Below, piece after piece: positions 41,507 to 51,053 of a stretch of 64,000 nt of DNA. The notes beneath the pieces were generated by a model that did no database searches, was not told the DNA's origin, and was given only the letters and a program-made list of their open reading frames with translations. This DNA comes from Capnocytophaga sp. ARDL2 (lineage in GTDB: Bacteria; Bacteroidota; Bacteroidia; Flavobacteriales; Flavobacteriaceae). A program made the position numbers and the translations under genes. The stretch covers positions 2,046,001-2,110,000 of the forward strand of contig NZ_CP168034.1 in the NCBI RefSeq assembly GCF_041530365.1, read 5' to 3'. Every line of letters begins with the position of its first letter. Position 1 is the first letter of the stretch.

Positions 41507-42742
41507 ATGACTGCAGCTACTCTTTTTTATATTATCGTTTCTATTTTTGTCATAGAACATCTATTAGATGAATTTATTGACTACAAAAATGCTAAAAATT
41601 TTAGTGCACCTATCCCAAAAGAATTGGAAGGCGTTTATAATGAAGAATCTTATGTAAAATCACAAAATTACAATGCTGAAACGTATCGTTTTGGTGTATT
41701 TTCTTCATGGTTTTCATTCGTTCTTACCTTGATTTTTTTACTTTGTGATGGTTTTGCCTATATCGATGAATTTATTAGACAATATTCTGATAATGAAATC
41801 ATTTTATCATTACTATTTTTCGGAATCATCATGATTGTAACAAATTTGATAGGACTTCCATTTTCATATTATGGCACCTTTGTCATCGAAGAAAAATATG
41901 ATTTCAACAAATCTACTCGTAAATTGTTTTTTATGGATTTTATCAAAGGGCAATTCGTTTCAATTCTTTTAGGAGGAATCATCTTAGTAGCTATTGTCTG
42001 GTTTTATCAACTAACAAAATCAGATTTTTGGCTTTATGCTTGGGGATTAATCAGTGGATTTACCATTTTGATGACCTTTTTATACACCAAACTTTTTGTA
42101 CCATTGTTCAATAAGCAAACTCCATTAGAAGAAGGAGCATTGAGAGATGCTATTGAAAATTATGCAAAAAGTGTTGATTTTCAACTTAAAAACATTTATG
42201 TAATTGATGGTTCTAAACGTTCAACCAAAGCAAATGCATATTTTTCAGGATTTGGAAAAACAAAACAAATCACTTTGTATGACACGCTAATCAACGATTT
42301 GACTACTGATGAAATTGTTGCAGTATTGGCTCATGAAGTCGGTCATTACAAACGAAATCATATCATTTACAACATTGCAATAAGCACTTTGCAAACTGGA
42401 TTTACATTGTTTATTTTATCATTATTCATTGAAAATCCAATCATTTCTGAAGCATTGGGAGTAAAAACTCACAGTTTTTATATAGGAATTGTAGCTTTTG
42501 GGTTGTTGTACAGTCCTATTTCTACCATTACAGATTTGTTTCAAAATGCTCTTTCAAGAAAATTTGAATACCAAGCAGATGATTATGCAAAAGAAACTAC
42601 GCATCAACCCAACCATCTCATTAGTGCATTAAAAAAATTGTCTAAGGATAGTTTGAGCAATCTGACACCACATTCTTGGTATGTTTTTTTCAATTACTCA
42701 CATCCAACTCTTTTACAGCGTGTGAGAAATTTGAAAAAATAA
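41507..42742 (+). CDS. M48-family membrane zinc metalloprotease (Ste24-like)
   Basis: I use the ATG at 41507 (MTAATLFYII, 411 residues); the longer frame adds 22 residues across the promoter region. It has several membrane helices and the zinc motif AHEVGHYKRNH (~280-290), with the third ligand Glu in SRKFEYQADDYA (~355). Architecture matches CAAX-protease-1/Ste24 homologues that degrade or process membrane proteins. The promoter TATTTTTG is at 41479-41490. Confidence 0.9.
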   Translation: MTAATLFYIIVSIFVIEHLLDEFIDYKNAKNFSAPIPKELEGVYNEESYVKSQNYNAETYRFGVFSSWFSFVLTLIFLLCDGFAYIDEFIRQYSDNEIILSLLFFGIIMIVTNLIGLPFSYYGTFVIEEKYDFNKSTRKLFFMDFIKGQFVSILLGGIILVAIVWFYQLTKSDFWLYAWGLISGFTILMTFLYTKLFVPLFNKQTPLEEGALRDAIENYAKSVDFQLKNIYVIDGSKRSTKANAYFSGFGKTKQITLYDTLINDLTTDEIVAVLAHEVGHYKRNHIIYNIAISTLQTGFTLFILSLFIENPIISEALGVKTHSFYIGIVAFGLLYSPISTITDLFQNALSRKFEYQADDYAKETTHQPNHLISALKKLSKDSLSNLTPHSWYVFFNYSHPTLLQRVRNLKK

Positions 42743-42746
42743 TCCA

Positions 42747-44279
42747 TTACGAACTGCATGACAGCATACTACAGCCCAATACATCATTATAATGTGTTGG
42801 GCGTTTTTGTTGAAAGTGTTCGTAGCGAGTTTCATACGGATTTTCAATAGCTTTTATCAGTTGGCATAGCATTTCACTATCACCATTTTCAACTCTTTGA
42901 ATGCAATCATACAACAAATAATTTCTTAGAATAAATTTGGGATTGTGCGTTTTCATCAATTTTAAACTTTCTTCTTTTGTAATGGTATTTTGCTCTAATC
43001 TTGCTAAATATTCATCAAAAAATTGATTGATTTTTTCTCTATCTATTTTCTCTTCAGATAAATAAGAAGTAGTAGCTAAATTTTGAATTCCAGTTTCTCT
43101 TGCTTTTTCCAACTCTACAAAAAACAATGTGTAATCCATTTCCTCGGACAACATCAAATGTTGCCAGCGAATAAAAAACTCTTCATCTGAAACTTTTACC
43201 CCATCAAAACCAAACTTTTTTGCCAACATTTCATCATGTTTTTTCCAAAAGTTTTTACCGAATTTTTCCAATATATTTTGTAGAAATTCCGCATCGTTTA
43301 TCAACGGAAACAACGCGTTTGCCAATTGCCACAAATTCCATTGAGCCATTTGTCCTTGTTTCCCAAAAGCATATCTTCTACCAGGCAAATCGGTGGTGTT
43401 TGATGTAAAATTCAAATCGTATTCTTCGAGCATCGCAAATGGTCCATAGTCGATGGTTTCGCCTAAAATCGACATATTGTCTGTGTTCATCACACCATGT
43501 ACAAATCCCACTCTCAACCAGTTGATAACCAAATCCAATGTTCGCTCGGCGATTTTTTCAAACCAAAGAGCGTATTTATTAGGTAAATTTTGTTCTATTT
43601 CTGGATAATAATTTTCAATGGTAAAATCTGCCAAATTTTTCAATAAATTTTCATCCGATTGCAAACTCGCAAATTCAAAATGTCCGAAACGTAAAAAACT
43701 TTCACTTGTACGTAAAACCACAGCTCCATTTTCCTCCTGAGGATTGCCGTTGTACAGCATATCCCTCACCACTTTTTCTCCTGTAAAACAAAGACTTATC
43801 GCACGAGATGTAGGTACTCCCAAATGATGCATTGCCTCGCTCATCAAATATTCACGCAAAGACGAGCGAAAAACCGCTTTTCCATCGGCATGGCGAGAAT
43901 AAGGTGTCAACCCAGTCCCTTTCCATTGCAATTCATAAATTTTTCCAGATTCATTAGAAATTTCTCCTGCATAAATGGCACGACCATCGCCCAACTGCCC
44001 TGCCCAATTTCCAAATTGATGTCCTGCATACGCTGTGGAATACGGTTGAATAGTATCAGGCAAATCATTCCCTACCAAAAACGGAATTTCATTTTCAGAA
44101 AACGATCCTAAACCGATTTCATTAGCCAATTTCTGATTGAAAAGCACCAATTTAGGAGAAGTAAAATTATGAGGTACAACCCACGAATACAACACATTAG
44201 GAGTTTGTCTTGGATAGGGATTGAGTGATTTATCTCCTGGAAACTGAAAAAATCTTTGAGTTATTTGATGTGTGTTCAT
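42747..44279 (-). CDS. selO: SelO (YdiU) protein AMPylase
   Basis: SelO is a pseudokinase that transfers AMP to proteins and takes part in redox stress responses. The 510 residues include AYAGHQFGNWAGQLGDGRAI, the kinase-like Lys in ELQWKGTGLTPYSRHADGKAVFRSSLREY, and the metal-site region MNTDNMSILGETIDYGPFAM. The C-terminus ends CSMLSCSS: two Cys near the end match the conserved cysteine place that is selenocysteine in vertebrates. It is convergent with the metalloprotease gene, with 4 bases between stops. Confidence 0.93.
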   Translation of the reverse strand: MNTHQITQRFFQFPGDKSLNPYPRQTPNVLYSWVVPHNFTSPKLVLFNQKLANEIGLGSFSENEIPFLVGNDLPDTIQPYSTAYAGHQFGNWAGQLGDGRAIYAGEISNESGKIYELQWKGTGLTPYSRHADGKAVFRSSLREYLMSEAMHHLGVPTSRAISLCFTGEKVVRDMLYNGNPQEENGAVVLRTSESFLRFGHFEFASLQSDENLLKNLADFTIENYYPEIEQNLPNKYALWFEKIAERTLDLVINWLRVGFVHGVMNTDNMSILGETIDYGPFAMLEEYDLNFTSNTTDLPGRRYAFGKQGQMAQWNLWQLANALFPLINDAEFLQNILEKFGKNFWKKHDEMLAKKFGFDGVKVSDEEFFIRWQHLMLSEEMDYTLFFVELEKARETGIQNLATTSYLSEEKIDREKINQFFDEYLARLEQNTITKEESLKLMKTHNPKFILRNYLLYDCIQRVENGDSEMLCQLIKAIENPYETRYEHFQQKRPTHYNDVLGCSMLSCSS

Positions 44280-44443
44280 TTAACGTATGAAAAAAAAATT
44301 CAATAAAACCTTGGTTTTATTTGTTGTTGAGCTACAAAAGTATAAAAAACTGAGAAATTAGTTTTAAAATACGACTTGATTGATTGACAAATTCAATGAT
44401 AAGCCCTATTTTTGCACTTAACACAAAAAAGAACTATCCGATA

Positions 44444-45610
44444 ATGAAAAAAATAATCCTTGCACTATCCTCACTTTCACTTTTATTATTTTTCTGTAAT
44501 CAGGAAAGAGCTGTTACAGATCCACCAAAAACGAATAAAAACACACAATTTCAAATACCTTTTCATTCGGTTTCTGCAAAGTATAAAGTAGAAAAACGTA
44601 TGGCTATAGAAGAATTTTATGAAAACGAAATCAAAGATAGCTATTGGGGTGGTATTTTGGTCGCTAAAAATGGTGAAATTCTTTTTGAAGACTATCAAGG
44701 ATATGCCAATTTTGAAGAAAGAATCAAATTTGACAAAGATACTCCGATGCACGTTGCCTCTGTGGGAAAAGTAATTACAGCAGTAGGTATATTGCAATTG
44801 GTGGACAAGAAAGCATTGACATTAGACCAAAAGGTAAGTGATATTATCGAAGGATTTCCGTACGAAAAAATCACTGTTCGCATGTTACTCAATCATCGTT
44901 CGGGCTTGCCAAAATATGAAAATTTTGCTGATAAAAAGTTGTGGGACAAAAAGAAAACCATTTACAACGAGGACGTAATTTCTATTCTGAAAAACAAAAA
45001 ACCTCCGTTGATGTTTACTCCAAATACCAAATTTACATACTGTAATACCAATTATGTATTGTTAGCCTCAATTGTAGAAAAATTGACCAATAAATCGTTC
45101 CAACAAGCAATGGAAACATTGATTTTCAAACCTTTGGAAATGAACAACACCTTTGTAATGGACGATTTATCAAAAAAATGGGAAGTAACACAATCTTATG
45201 ACCGCTACAACAAACGCATGCGTTGGGACTATATGGACGGTACGTATGGCGATAAAAATATTTATACTACGCCACGAGATTTACTGAAAATGGATCTGGC
45301 ATTGTACTCTGATAATTTTTTGAGTAAAGAATTAAAAACACAAATGTTTAAAGGATACAGCTATGAAAAGATAGGAAAGAAAAACTACGGTTTGGGAATA
45401 CGTATGGTAGAACCCACCTATGCAGATGACGATTTGTTTACCTTTCACAACGGTTGGTGGCGAGGAAATAAGCCTTCGTACATTACTTTGAGAAAAGACA
45501 CCGTAACAATCATCTGTTTCGACAATAGAAACACAGCCAAAGCCTACAAAGCCAAACACCTTGCAAAAGAATTTGGTAGATTTTCGTTCTTACAAAATGA
45601 TGAAGAGTAA
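44444..45610 (+). CDS. Serine hydrolase of the class C beta-lactamase / penicillin-binding fold
   Basis: It encodes 388 residues from the ATG at 44444 (MKKIILALSS). The longer frame to 44384 would include the promoter (TATTTTTG near 44408). The signal peptide ends in LLLFFCNQ, possibly a lipobox. Catalytic motifs are ASVGK (Ser-x-x-Lys) and YCNTNY (Tyr-x-Asn); the third motif is HNGWWRGNK. Members hydrolyse esters or peptides in the cell envelope; antibiotic resistance is not implied. Confidence 0.82.
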   Translation: MKKIILALSSLSLLLFFCNQERAVTDPPKTNKNTQFQIPFHSVSAKYKVEKRMAIEEFYENEIKDSYWGGILVAKNGEILFEDYQGYANFEERIKFDKDTPMHVASVGKVITAVGILQLVDKKALTLDQKVSDIIEGFPYEKITVRMLLNHRSGLPKYENFADKKLWDKKKTIYNEDVISILKNKKPPLMFTPNTKFTYCNTNYVLLASIVEKLTNKSFQQAMETLIFKPLEMNNTFVMDDLSKKWEVTQSYDRYNKRMRWDYMDGTYGDKNIYTTPRDLLKMDLALYSDNFLSKELKTQMFKGYSYEKIGKKNYGLGIRMVEPTYADDDLFTFHNGWWRGNKPSYITLRKDTVTIICFDNRNTAKAYKAKHLAKEFGRFSFLQNDEE

Positions 45611-45638
45611 TAGAGAGGTTGAGATTTTAATCAACACG

Positions 45639-45676
45639 AACTTTGTCAAAGTTTCTAAACTTTGACAAAGTTTTTA
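45639..45676 (+). terminator. Terminator-like inverted repeat after the serine hydrolase
   Basis: AACTTTGTCAAAGTT pairs perfectly with AACTTTGACAAAGTT over 15 bases and is followed by a run of T. The arms are themselves near-palindromic. A related repeat occurs at 59511-59552. Confidence 0.8.
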
Positions 45677-45790
45677 TCTTTTGAAAAGAATATACTTTGA
45701 AGACACTTTATTTTCAAATTAAAAAACAGGGCAGATTACAAATTTCTTACACTACATTGTTTATAAACTATAAACAACATAAATAAATTT

Positions 45791-47410
45791 ATGAAAAAAG
45801 TACTACTTTTAATTTGCACAACAACTATTTTTTTTGCAACCGCATGCAAATCTTTTGACCGAAACAAACATTTGCAAACTGAAATACCCGTTGAAAAATT
45901 AATCAAAGACATCAATTATGTAGAAAAAAACTTGTTTAAAATGCATCCTAAAGTGGATTGGTACATTTCTAAAGAACAACTTTCTGCCGAATTTGACTCT
46001 TTACGTGCTTCACTAAAAAATCCGATGAAACCCAACGAGTTTTATTTTGTCATTGCTCCTACAATTGCAAAAGTAAGACAGGGACACATGCGTTTGGCTC
46101 CTATACACCATACCTATGACAAAGCTCAAAAAAAGAAATACAAACGCTCTGAAAACCCTATGTCTAATATAGATTTTATCTATCAAAACGATAAACTCTA
46201 TATCAAAGATCACTTTAGAAAACATCCTAATGACAGTTTGCTCACCATTGGGTCTGAAGTATTGGACATCAACGGTCTAAAACCTGTATCTCTGTACAAT
46301 AAATACGAATCTACCATCACTGCCGACGGTTATGTAAAAACGATGCACCCTTATTATTTTGCTCGCATTATCAACCAATTGTATGCTTTTGAATTAGGAT
46401 ATCAAGATAGTTTGAGATGGACTTTAAAATGTGGAGATTCTATTTTTCAACATACGACCTATCGAATATTTCGCAATGATGATTTCGTCCCTCCTTACAA
46501 AGCAAAAATGGATTCTATTTACAAATCTTTGACCAAAGAAGAACGTAAATTACGCAACAAAAGACTGGACGAAGAATACAGTACTCGATATAAAAAAAAT
46601 CGTCAGTACGGTTGGGATTATAAACGAAAAGTATATAGTAAAGAATTGAGCTTTCCAGTTGTCAAAGACAGCACTGTAGCTGTACTTACCATCCGAGATT
46701 TTACCAAAGGAACTTACAGAGTATATGATGAAATTTTTGACAAAATAAAGGAAAAAGAAGTAGAATATCTCATCATAGATTTACGAGATAATCCAGGTGG
46801 ACGATTAAAAGAACTGCATACATTGACCAAGTATCTAAATGACGAACCATTTACCTTAATTGATTATCCGACGGTAAATTCTCAACTCTATTTTTTTCAC
46901 AATTTTAGACAAAAATCACCTGTATTTTACACCTTAGCAGGACCAATTGTTGGAACTTATGGATTGATTCATTCGATAACTAAGACATTTAAAGATAACG
47001 AAGGAACTTGGCGTGTAGCTATGCCCTCAGCAGAACTCACCGATCCCAAACCAAATGCATACAAAGGAAAAATTTATGTCATAACCAACGGAATGACTTT
47101 TTCGGCTGCATCAATTTTGGCTGCCCATTTAGAAGCAAAGAAAAATGTATTAATGGTTGGTGAAGAAACAGGTGGTACCTACAATGGAACAGTTGCTGGA
47201 CAAATGCCTGAGTTGAAACTACCACATTCCAAATTGAATTGGCGTTTGGGCTTGATGACTATTGCTCCGAGTAACAAAAAAGAAGAAGGAAGTGGTGTGC
47301 AACCTCGAGTTCCCATCACTCGTACGGCCGAGCAATTCTTTGATGATATCGACCCTGAAATGGATTGGATATTGAGAGATATTTTCAAACAAAAAAATAG
47401 AAAGAAATAA
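45791..47410 (+). CDS. S41-family peptidase, lipoprotein
   Basis: It encodes 539 residues with a lipoprotein signal (FFATAC). A PDZ-like part (VLDINGLKP, ~155-165) precedes the peptidase core with YLIIDLRDNPGG and the catalytic Ser in GMTFSAASILAAHLE (~435-450), then GEETGGTYNG. The last strand region reads PHSKLNWRLG. It resembles C-terminal-processing or Tricorn-like peptidases found in Bacteroidota envelopes. Length and motif order are normal. Substrate unknown. Confidence 0.88.
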   Translation: MKKVLLLICTTTIFFATACKSFDRNKHLQTEIPVEKLIKDINYVEKNLFKMHPKVDWYISKEQLSAEFDSLRASLKNPMKPNEFYFVIAPTIAKVRQGHMRLAPIHHTYDKAQKKKYKRSENPMSNIDFIYQNDKLYIKDHFRKHPNDSLLTIGSEVLDINGLKPVSLYNKYESTITADGYVKTMHPYYFARIINQLYAFELGYQDSLRWTLKCGDSIFQHTTYRIFRNDDFVPPYKAKMDSIYKSLTKEERKLRNKRLDEEYSTRYKKNRQYGWDYKRKVYSKELSFPVVKDSTVAVLTIRDFTKGTYRVYDEIFDKIKEKEVEYLIIDLRDNPGGRLKELHTLTKYLNDEPFTLIDYPTVNSQLYFFHNFRQKSPVFYTLAGPIVGTYGLIHSITKTFKDNEGTWRVAMPSAELTDPKPNAYKGKIYVITNGMTFSAASILAAHLEAKKNVLMVGEETGGTYNGTVAGQMPELKLPHSKLNWRLGLMTIAPSNKKEEGSGVQPRVPITRTAEQFFDDIDPEMDWILRDIFKQKNRKK

Positions 47411-47425
47411 CAAATATAGTTTTCG

Positions 47426-47433
47426 TATATTTG
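47426..47433 (+). promoter_or_regulatory. Promoter box of tgt operon
   Basis: TATATTTG (TAnnTTTG) lies 29 bases before the tgt start and 16 bases after the stop of the S41 gene. Confidence 0.5.
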
Positions 47434-47461
47434 CCAACCTAAATCAAACGATATTCGCATT

Positions 47462-48592
47462 ATGCAATTTGAATTATTGAGTACTGATCCACTTTCGTCT
47501 GCACGTGCTGGAAAAATCACAACCGCACATGGCGAAATAGAAACACCTATTTTTATGCCCGTTGGTACAGTGGCAACTGTAAAAGGTGTACACCAAAGAG
47601 AATTGAAACAAGACATCAATCCCGATATTATTTTAGGTAATACCTACCATTTGTATTTACGTCCAAAGACAGAAATTTTGGAAAAAGCTGGTGGTTTGCA
47701 CAAATTTATGAACTGGGATCGCAATATTTTGACAGATTCGGGTGGTTTTCAGGTATATTCGTTAGCTGGTAGAAGAAAAATCAAAGAAGAAGGAGTAAAA
47801 TTCAAATCGCATATCGACGGTTCGTACCACTTTTTTTCTCCAGAAAATGTAATGGAAATTCAGCGTAGCATTGGTGCAGATATTATCATGGCTTTTGACG
47901 AATGTACACCTTACCCTTGCGATTATCGCTATGCCAAACGTTCGATGCACATGACCCATCGATGGTTAGACCGCTGTATTGCTCACTTGGAAAAAGTTCC
48001 ACCAAAATATGGTTATGAACAAGAACTTTTCCCAATTGTACAAGGCTCTACTTACAAAGATTTACGAGCTCAATCTGCTGAATATATTGCCAATGCTGGT
48101 GCATTTGGAAATGCCATTGGTGGACTTTCTGTAGGTGAACCTGCTGAAGAAATGTATGCAATGACAGAGGTGGTAACCAACATTTTACCAAAAGAAAAAC
48201 CAAGGTATTTGATGGGAGTAGGTACACCTATCAACATATTGGAAAATATCGCTTTGGGTATTGATATGTTTGATTGTGTGATGCCTACACGTAATGCACG
48301 AAATGGAATGTTGTTTACCGCTGAAGGAATTATCAATATCAAAAACAAAAAATGGGCAGATGATTTTTCGCCTATCGACCCAATGGGAATCACGTGGGTG
48401 GATACAGATTACTCAAAAGCCTACCTACGTCACTTATTCGTTGCCGATGAATATTTGGGAAAACAAATTGCAACCATTCACAATTTAGGATTTTACATGT
48501 GGTTGGTAAGAAAAGCACGAAAACAAATTTTAGCTGGAACATTTTATGCTTGGAAAGAGCAAATGGTTAAAAAATTAGCAACAAGATTGTAA
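47462..48592 (+). CDS. tgt: tRNA-guanine transglycosylase
   Basis: The enzyme swaps guanine-34 for the queuosine precursor in tRNAs for Asp, Asn, His and Tyr. Its 376 residues show the catalytic blocks ILTDSGGFQVYSL (Asp), MAFDECTPYP, and GGLSVGEP with substrate contacts, and DCVMPTRNARNG. The usual zinc site CxCxxC before SRAYLRHL is absent: the sequence reads MGITWVDTDYSKAYLRHL. The stop overlaps the lptG start (TAATG), forming a tgt-lptG-eamA operon. Confidence 0.93.
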   Translation: MQFELLSTDPLSSARAGKITTAHGEIETPIFMPVGTVATVKGVHQRELKQDINPDIILGNTYHLYLRPKTEILEKAGGLHKFMNWDRNILTDSGGFQVYSLAGRRKIKEEGVKFKSHIDGSYHFFSPENVMEIQRSIGADIIMAFDECTPYPCDYRYAKRSMHMTHRWLDRCIAHLEKVPPKYGYEQELFPIVQGSTYKDLRAQSAEYIANAGAFGNAIGGLSVGEPAEEMYAMTEVVTNILPKEKPRYLMGVGTPINILENIALGIDMFDCVMPTRNARNGMLFTAEGIINIKNKKWADDFSPIDPMGITWVDTDYSKAYLRHLFVADEYLGKQIATIHNLGFYMWLVRKARKQILAGTFYAWKEQMVKKLATRL

Positions 48593-49671
48593 TGAAACTC
48601 ATAGATTGGTATATATTAAAACGTTATTTAGGAACATTCTTCGTATTGTTCCTAATGTTTATACCTATTGCCATTGTAATCGATGTCACTGAAAAAATCA
48701 ACAAAATATTGCAAAATGAAGTTCCGATGAGCGAAATCATCAAATATTACTTTGATTTCACCATTTATTTTGCCAATATATTATTCCCAATCTTTTTGTT
48801 TATTTCTGTTATATGGTTTACCTCAAAACTTGCAAATAACACCGAAATTGTCGCTATTCTGAGTTCGGGTATTTCTTACACCCGATTTTTACGACCGTAT
48901 TTGATTGGTTCTACGATTATTTCTATTATGGCATTATTGATGGGATTGTTTATCGTTCCTAAAGCCAGCGAGGGATACAATAACTTTAAATTCAAATACT
49001 TAACAAGAAGTCAAGCCAGAGCCAATGCCAATGTGTACAAACAAATTGCACCAGGAGAATATATCTATATTAGCAATTTTGATTACGACATCAAGTTGGG
49101 ATACAACTTTACTTTGGAAAAATTTAAAGAAAATTCCAACGAATTGGAATACAAAATCGAAGCCTATCAATTGAAATACATTGATACTTTGAGTCAATAT
49201 CGACTGACTAAATATATAAAACGTACTATTGGCGAAAAAGACGACCTCATTGAGACTCATGATGAAATTACAATGCCTTTCAATTTTGAAGTGGACGATT
49301 TGACTCCGACTATTTATGCGGCAGAAACCATGCAATTGAAGGATCTGAATAACTTTATCGAAAAAGAAAAAATGCGTGGTTCGCCCAACATTGGGTTTTA
49401 CGAAGTAGTAAAATACCGAAAATACAGTGTTCCTGTTTCGGCGTTTATTCTTACAATCATCGCAGTAGCTGTTTCGTCTATGAAGCGAAGAGGAGGCATG
49501 GGAATCAATTTGGCAATAGGAGTAGCTCTTGCCTTTTCGTATGTATTTTTCGATAAAATATTTGGCACATTGGCAGAGGCATCCAATTTTCCACCCTTAT
49601 TAGGAGTATGGATTCCAAACGTTCTCTTTGGTATATTAGCAATCTACCTATTAAAAAATGCTAAACGATAA
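48592..49671 (+). CDS. lptG: LptF/LptG-family lipopolysaccharide export permease
   Basis: Its 359 residues hold three N-terminal membrane helices (~10-35, ~55-80, ~100-120), a periplasmic beta domain (~125-265) and three C-terminal helices, the layout of LptF/LptG. The N-terminus MKLIDWYILKRYLGTFFVLF is the family signature. It works with LptB and the other permease (perhaps the gene at the left edge of the window) to extract LPS from the inner membrane. Start overlaps the tgt stop by one base. The choice LptG over LptF is by the usual pairing with tgt. Confidence 0.85.
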   Translation: MKLIDWYILKRYLGTFFVLFLMFIPIAIVIDVTEKINKILQNEVPMSEIIKYYFDFTIYFANILFPIFLFISVIWFTSKLANNTEIVAILSSGISYTRFLRPYLIGSTIISIMALLMGLFIVPKASEGYNNFKFKYLTRSQARANANVYKQIAPGEYIYISNFDYDIKLGYNFTLEKFKENSNELEYKIEAYQLKYIDTLSQYRLTKYIKRTIGEKDDLIETHDEITMPFNFEVDDLTPTIYAAETMQLKDLNNFIEKEKMRGSPNIGFYEVVKYRKYSVPVSAFILTIIAVAVSSMKRRGGMGINLAIGVALAFSYVFFDKIFGTLAEASNFPPLLGVWIPNVLFGILAIYLLKNAKR

Positions 49672-50554
49672 TCTCAAAAACCAATTTCACCTACATTTCA
49701 TCGTATTTATTTGGGGGTTTACTGCCCTTTTAGGTGATTTAATATCATTACAAGCACTCCCTTTAGTGTGGACACGTATCCTCATTGCAATTGCTTGTAT
49801 TTACGGATATATTTTATTCAAAAAAAAATCTATTTTACTTTCAGGCAAAACCATTGCCCGATTGATGCTATATGGAATCGTCATTGCCTTGCATTGGTTT
49901 ACTTTTTTCTATGCAATAAAAGTATCTAATATCTCTATTACTTTGGCGTGTATTTCTACCGGAGCATTTTTCACTTCCCTACTCGAACCTATCTTTTTTA
50001 AACGAAAAATGGTGTGGTATGAGGTGTTTTTAGGTTGTTTGGTAGTATGCGGATTGGTCTTGATTTTCAGTTTTGAAACTCAGTATATCGAAGGTATAAT
50101 TTTTTCTTTAATTTCAGCTTTCTTGTCAGCTTCCTTTTCTATCATCAATGGAAAACTGGCAACACAACACGACTCTGTTATCATTAGTTTTTACGAATTA
50201 ATTGGTGGTTGGTTGTTTTTAGGTATCTTGATGCTGGCTTTCGGACAGTTTCAATGGGAATTTTTCCAATTTCAACCCTTAGATTTTCTATGGTTGTTTA
50301 TTTTGGGGAGCATCTGCACCGCGTATCCATTTATTGCAACGATAGATATTATGAAATATTTGTCGCCCTATACCGTCATGCTTTCAATCAATATGGAACC
50401 CATTTATGGGACTATTTTGGCAGTATTAGTATTTCCAGAAAAAGAAATGATGACAGCGGCTTTTTATTTGGGAGCTTTGATTATCATTGGCACAGTGATT
50501 TTAAATGCGTATTTCAAACAACTGTCAAAAAAGAAATTAGTAAATACTAAATGA
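49658..50554 (+). CDS. EamA-family (drug/metabolite) transporter
   Basis: It encodes 298 residues with about ten membrane helices in two EamA repeats. ARLMLYGIVIALHWFTFFYAIKVSNISITLACISTGAFFTSLLEPIFF is the typical first-repeat end, and PYTVMLSINMEPIYGTILAVLVFPE the second. The substrate cannot be inferred. The start overlaps lptG by 14 bases, so it is translationally coupled. Confidence 0.88.
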   Translation: MLNDNLKNQFHLHFIVFIWGFTALLGDLISLQALPLVWTRILIAIACIYGYILFKKKSILLSGKTIARLMLYGIVIALHWFTFFYAIKVSNISITLACISTGAFFTSLLEPIFFKRKMVWYEVFLGCLVVCGLVLIFSFETQYIEGIIFSLISAFLSASFSIINGKLATQHDSVIISFYELIGGWLFLGILMLAFGQFQWEFFQFQPLDFLWLFILGSICTAYPFIATIDIMKYLSPYTVMLSINMEPIYGTILAVLVFPEKEMMTAAFYLGALIIIGTVILNAYFKQLSKKKLVNTK

Positions 50555-50555
50555 T

Positions 50556-51053
50556 ATGTGGGAATATCTACAATTTTTATGGAAATCTACCAATGAACAC
50601 GGCGTTCATTCACCATTTGTATTTCAATTTTTAACAAGAGGAATTTATGATTTTCCGTTAAAAAAACAGTATGTTCATCCAAGAGAAAGATTGTTACAAT
50701 CGGCAGTATACTATTTTCAACCAAAAACTATTTTTACAACAAGTAACTCATTTCCTTACAAGTTAAACGTTTTGACCTCAAATGACATTTTATCCTCTGA
50801 TTTTATCATTTATTATGAGGAAAACAATCGTTTAACAATAGATGAAATCCTCGAACAATTGACACCTCATCAATTATTGTGGATTGTACCCACAGACAAC
50901 CGAAAAAACATACTATCAAAAGCAAAAAAAAATCCAACAATCACATTGACTGTGGATTTTTTTCATGGAATTTTAGTTTCAAAACGTACCGAACAACTCA
51001 AGCAAACCTTTTATTTAAGAAGCTTTCGATATTTTGGAGATTTTAAAATTTAA
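50556..51053 (+). CDS. Diverged class I methyltransferase-like protein
   Basis: Its 165 residues begin MWEYLQFLWKSTNEHGVHSPFVF, the start of a flavobacterial O-methyltransferase-like family whose members are usually ~220-240 residues. The S-adenosylmethionine-binding GxGxG region expected next is missing, while the end (FFHGILVSKRTEQLKQTFYL) is kept. It is probably a shortened, non-catalytic relative. It starts one base after the transporter stop and overlaps the smpB 3' end. Confidence 0.6.
   Translation: MWEYLQFLWKSTNEHGVHSPFVFQFLTRGIYDFPLKKQYVHPRERLLQSAVYYFQPKTIFTTSNSFPYKLNVLTSNDILSSDFIIYYEENNRLTIDEILEQLTPHQLLWIVPTDNRKNILSKAKKNPTITLTVDFFHGILVSKRTEQLKQTFYLRSFRYFGDFKI

Noticed and set aside
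44444..45610. Antibiotic-resistance beta-lactamase
   Set aside because: The fold and SxxK/YxN motifs fit broad serine hydrolases; nothing points to drug hydrolysis.
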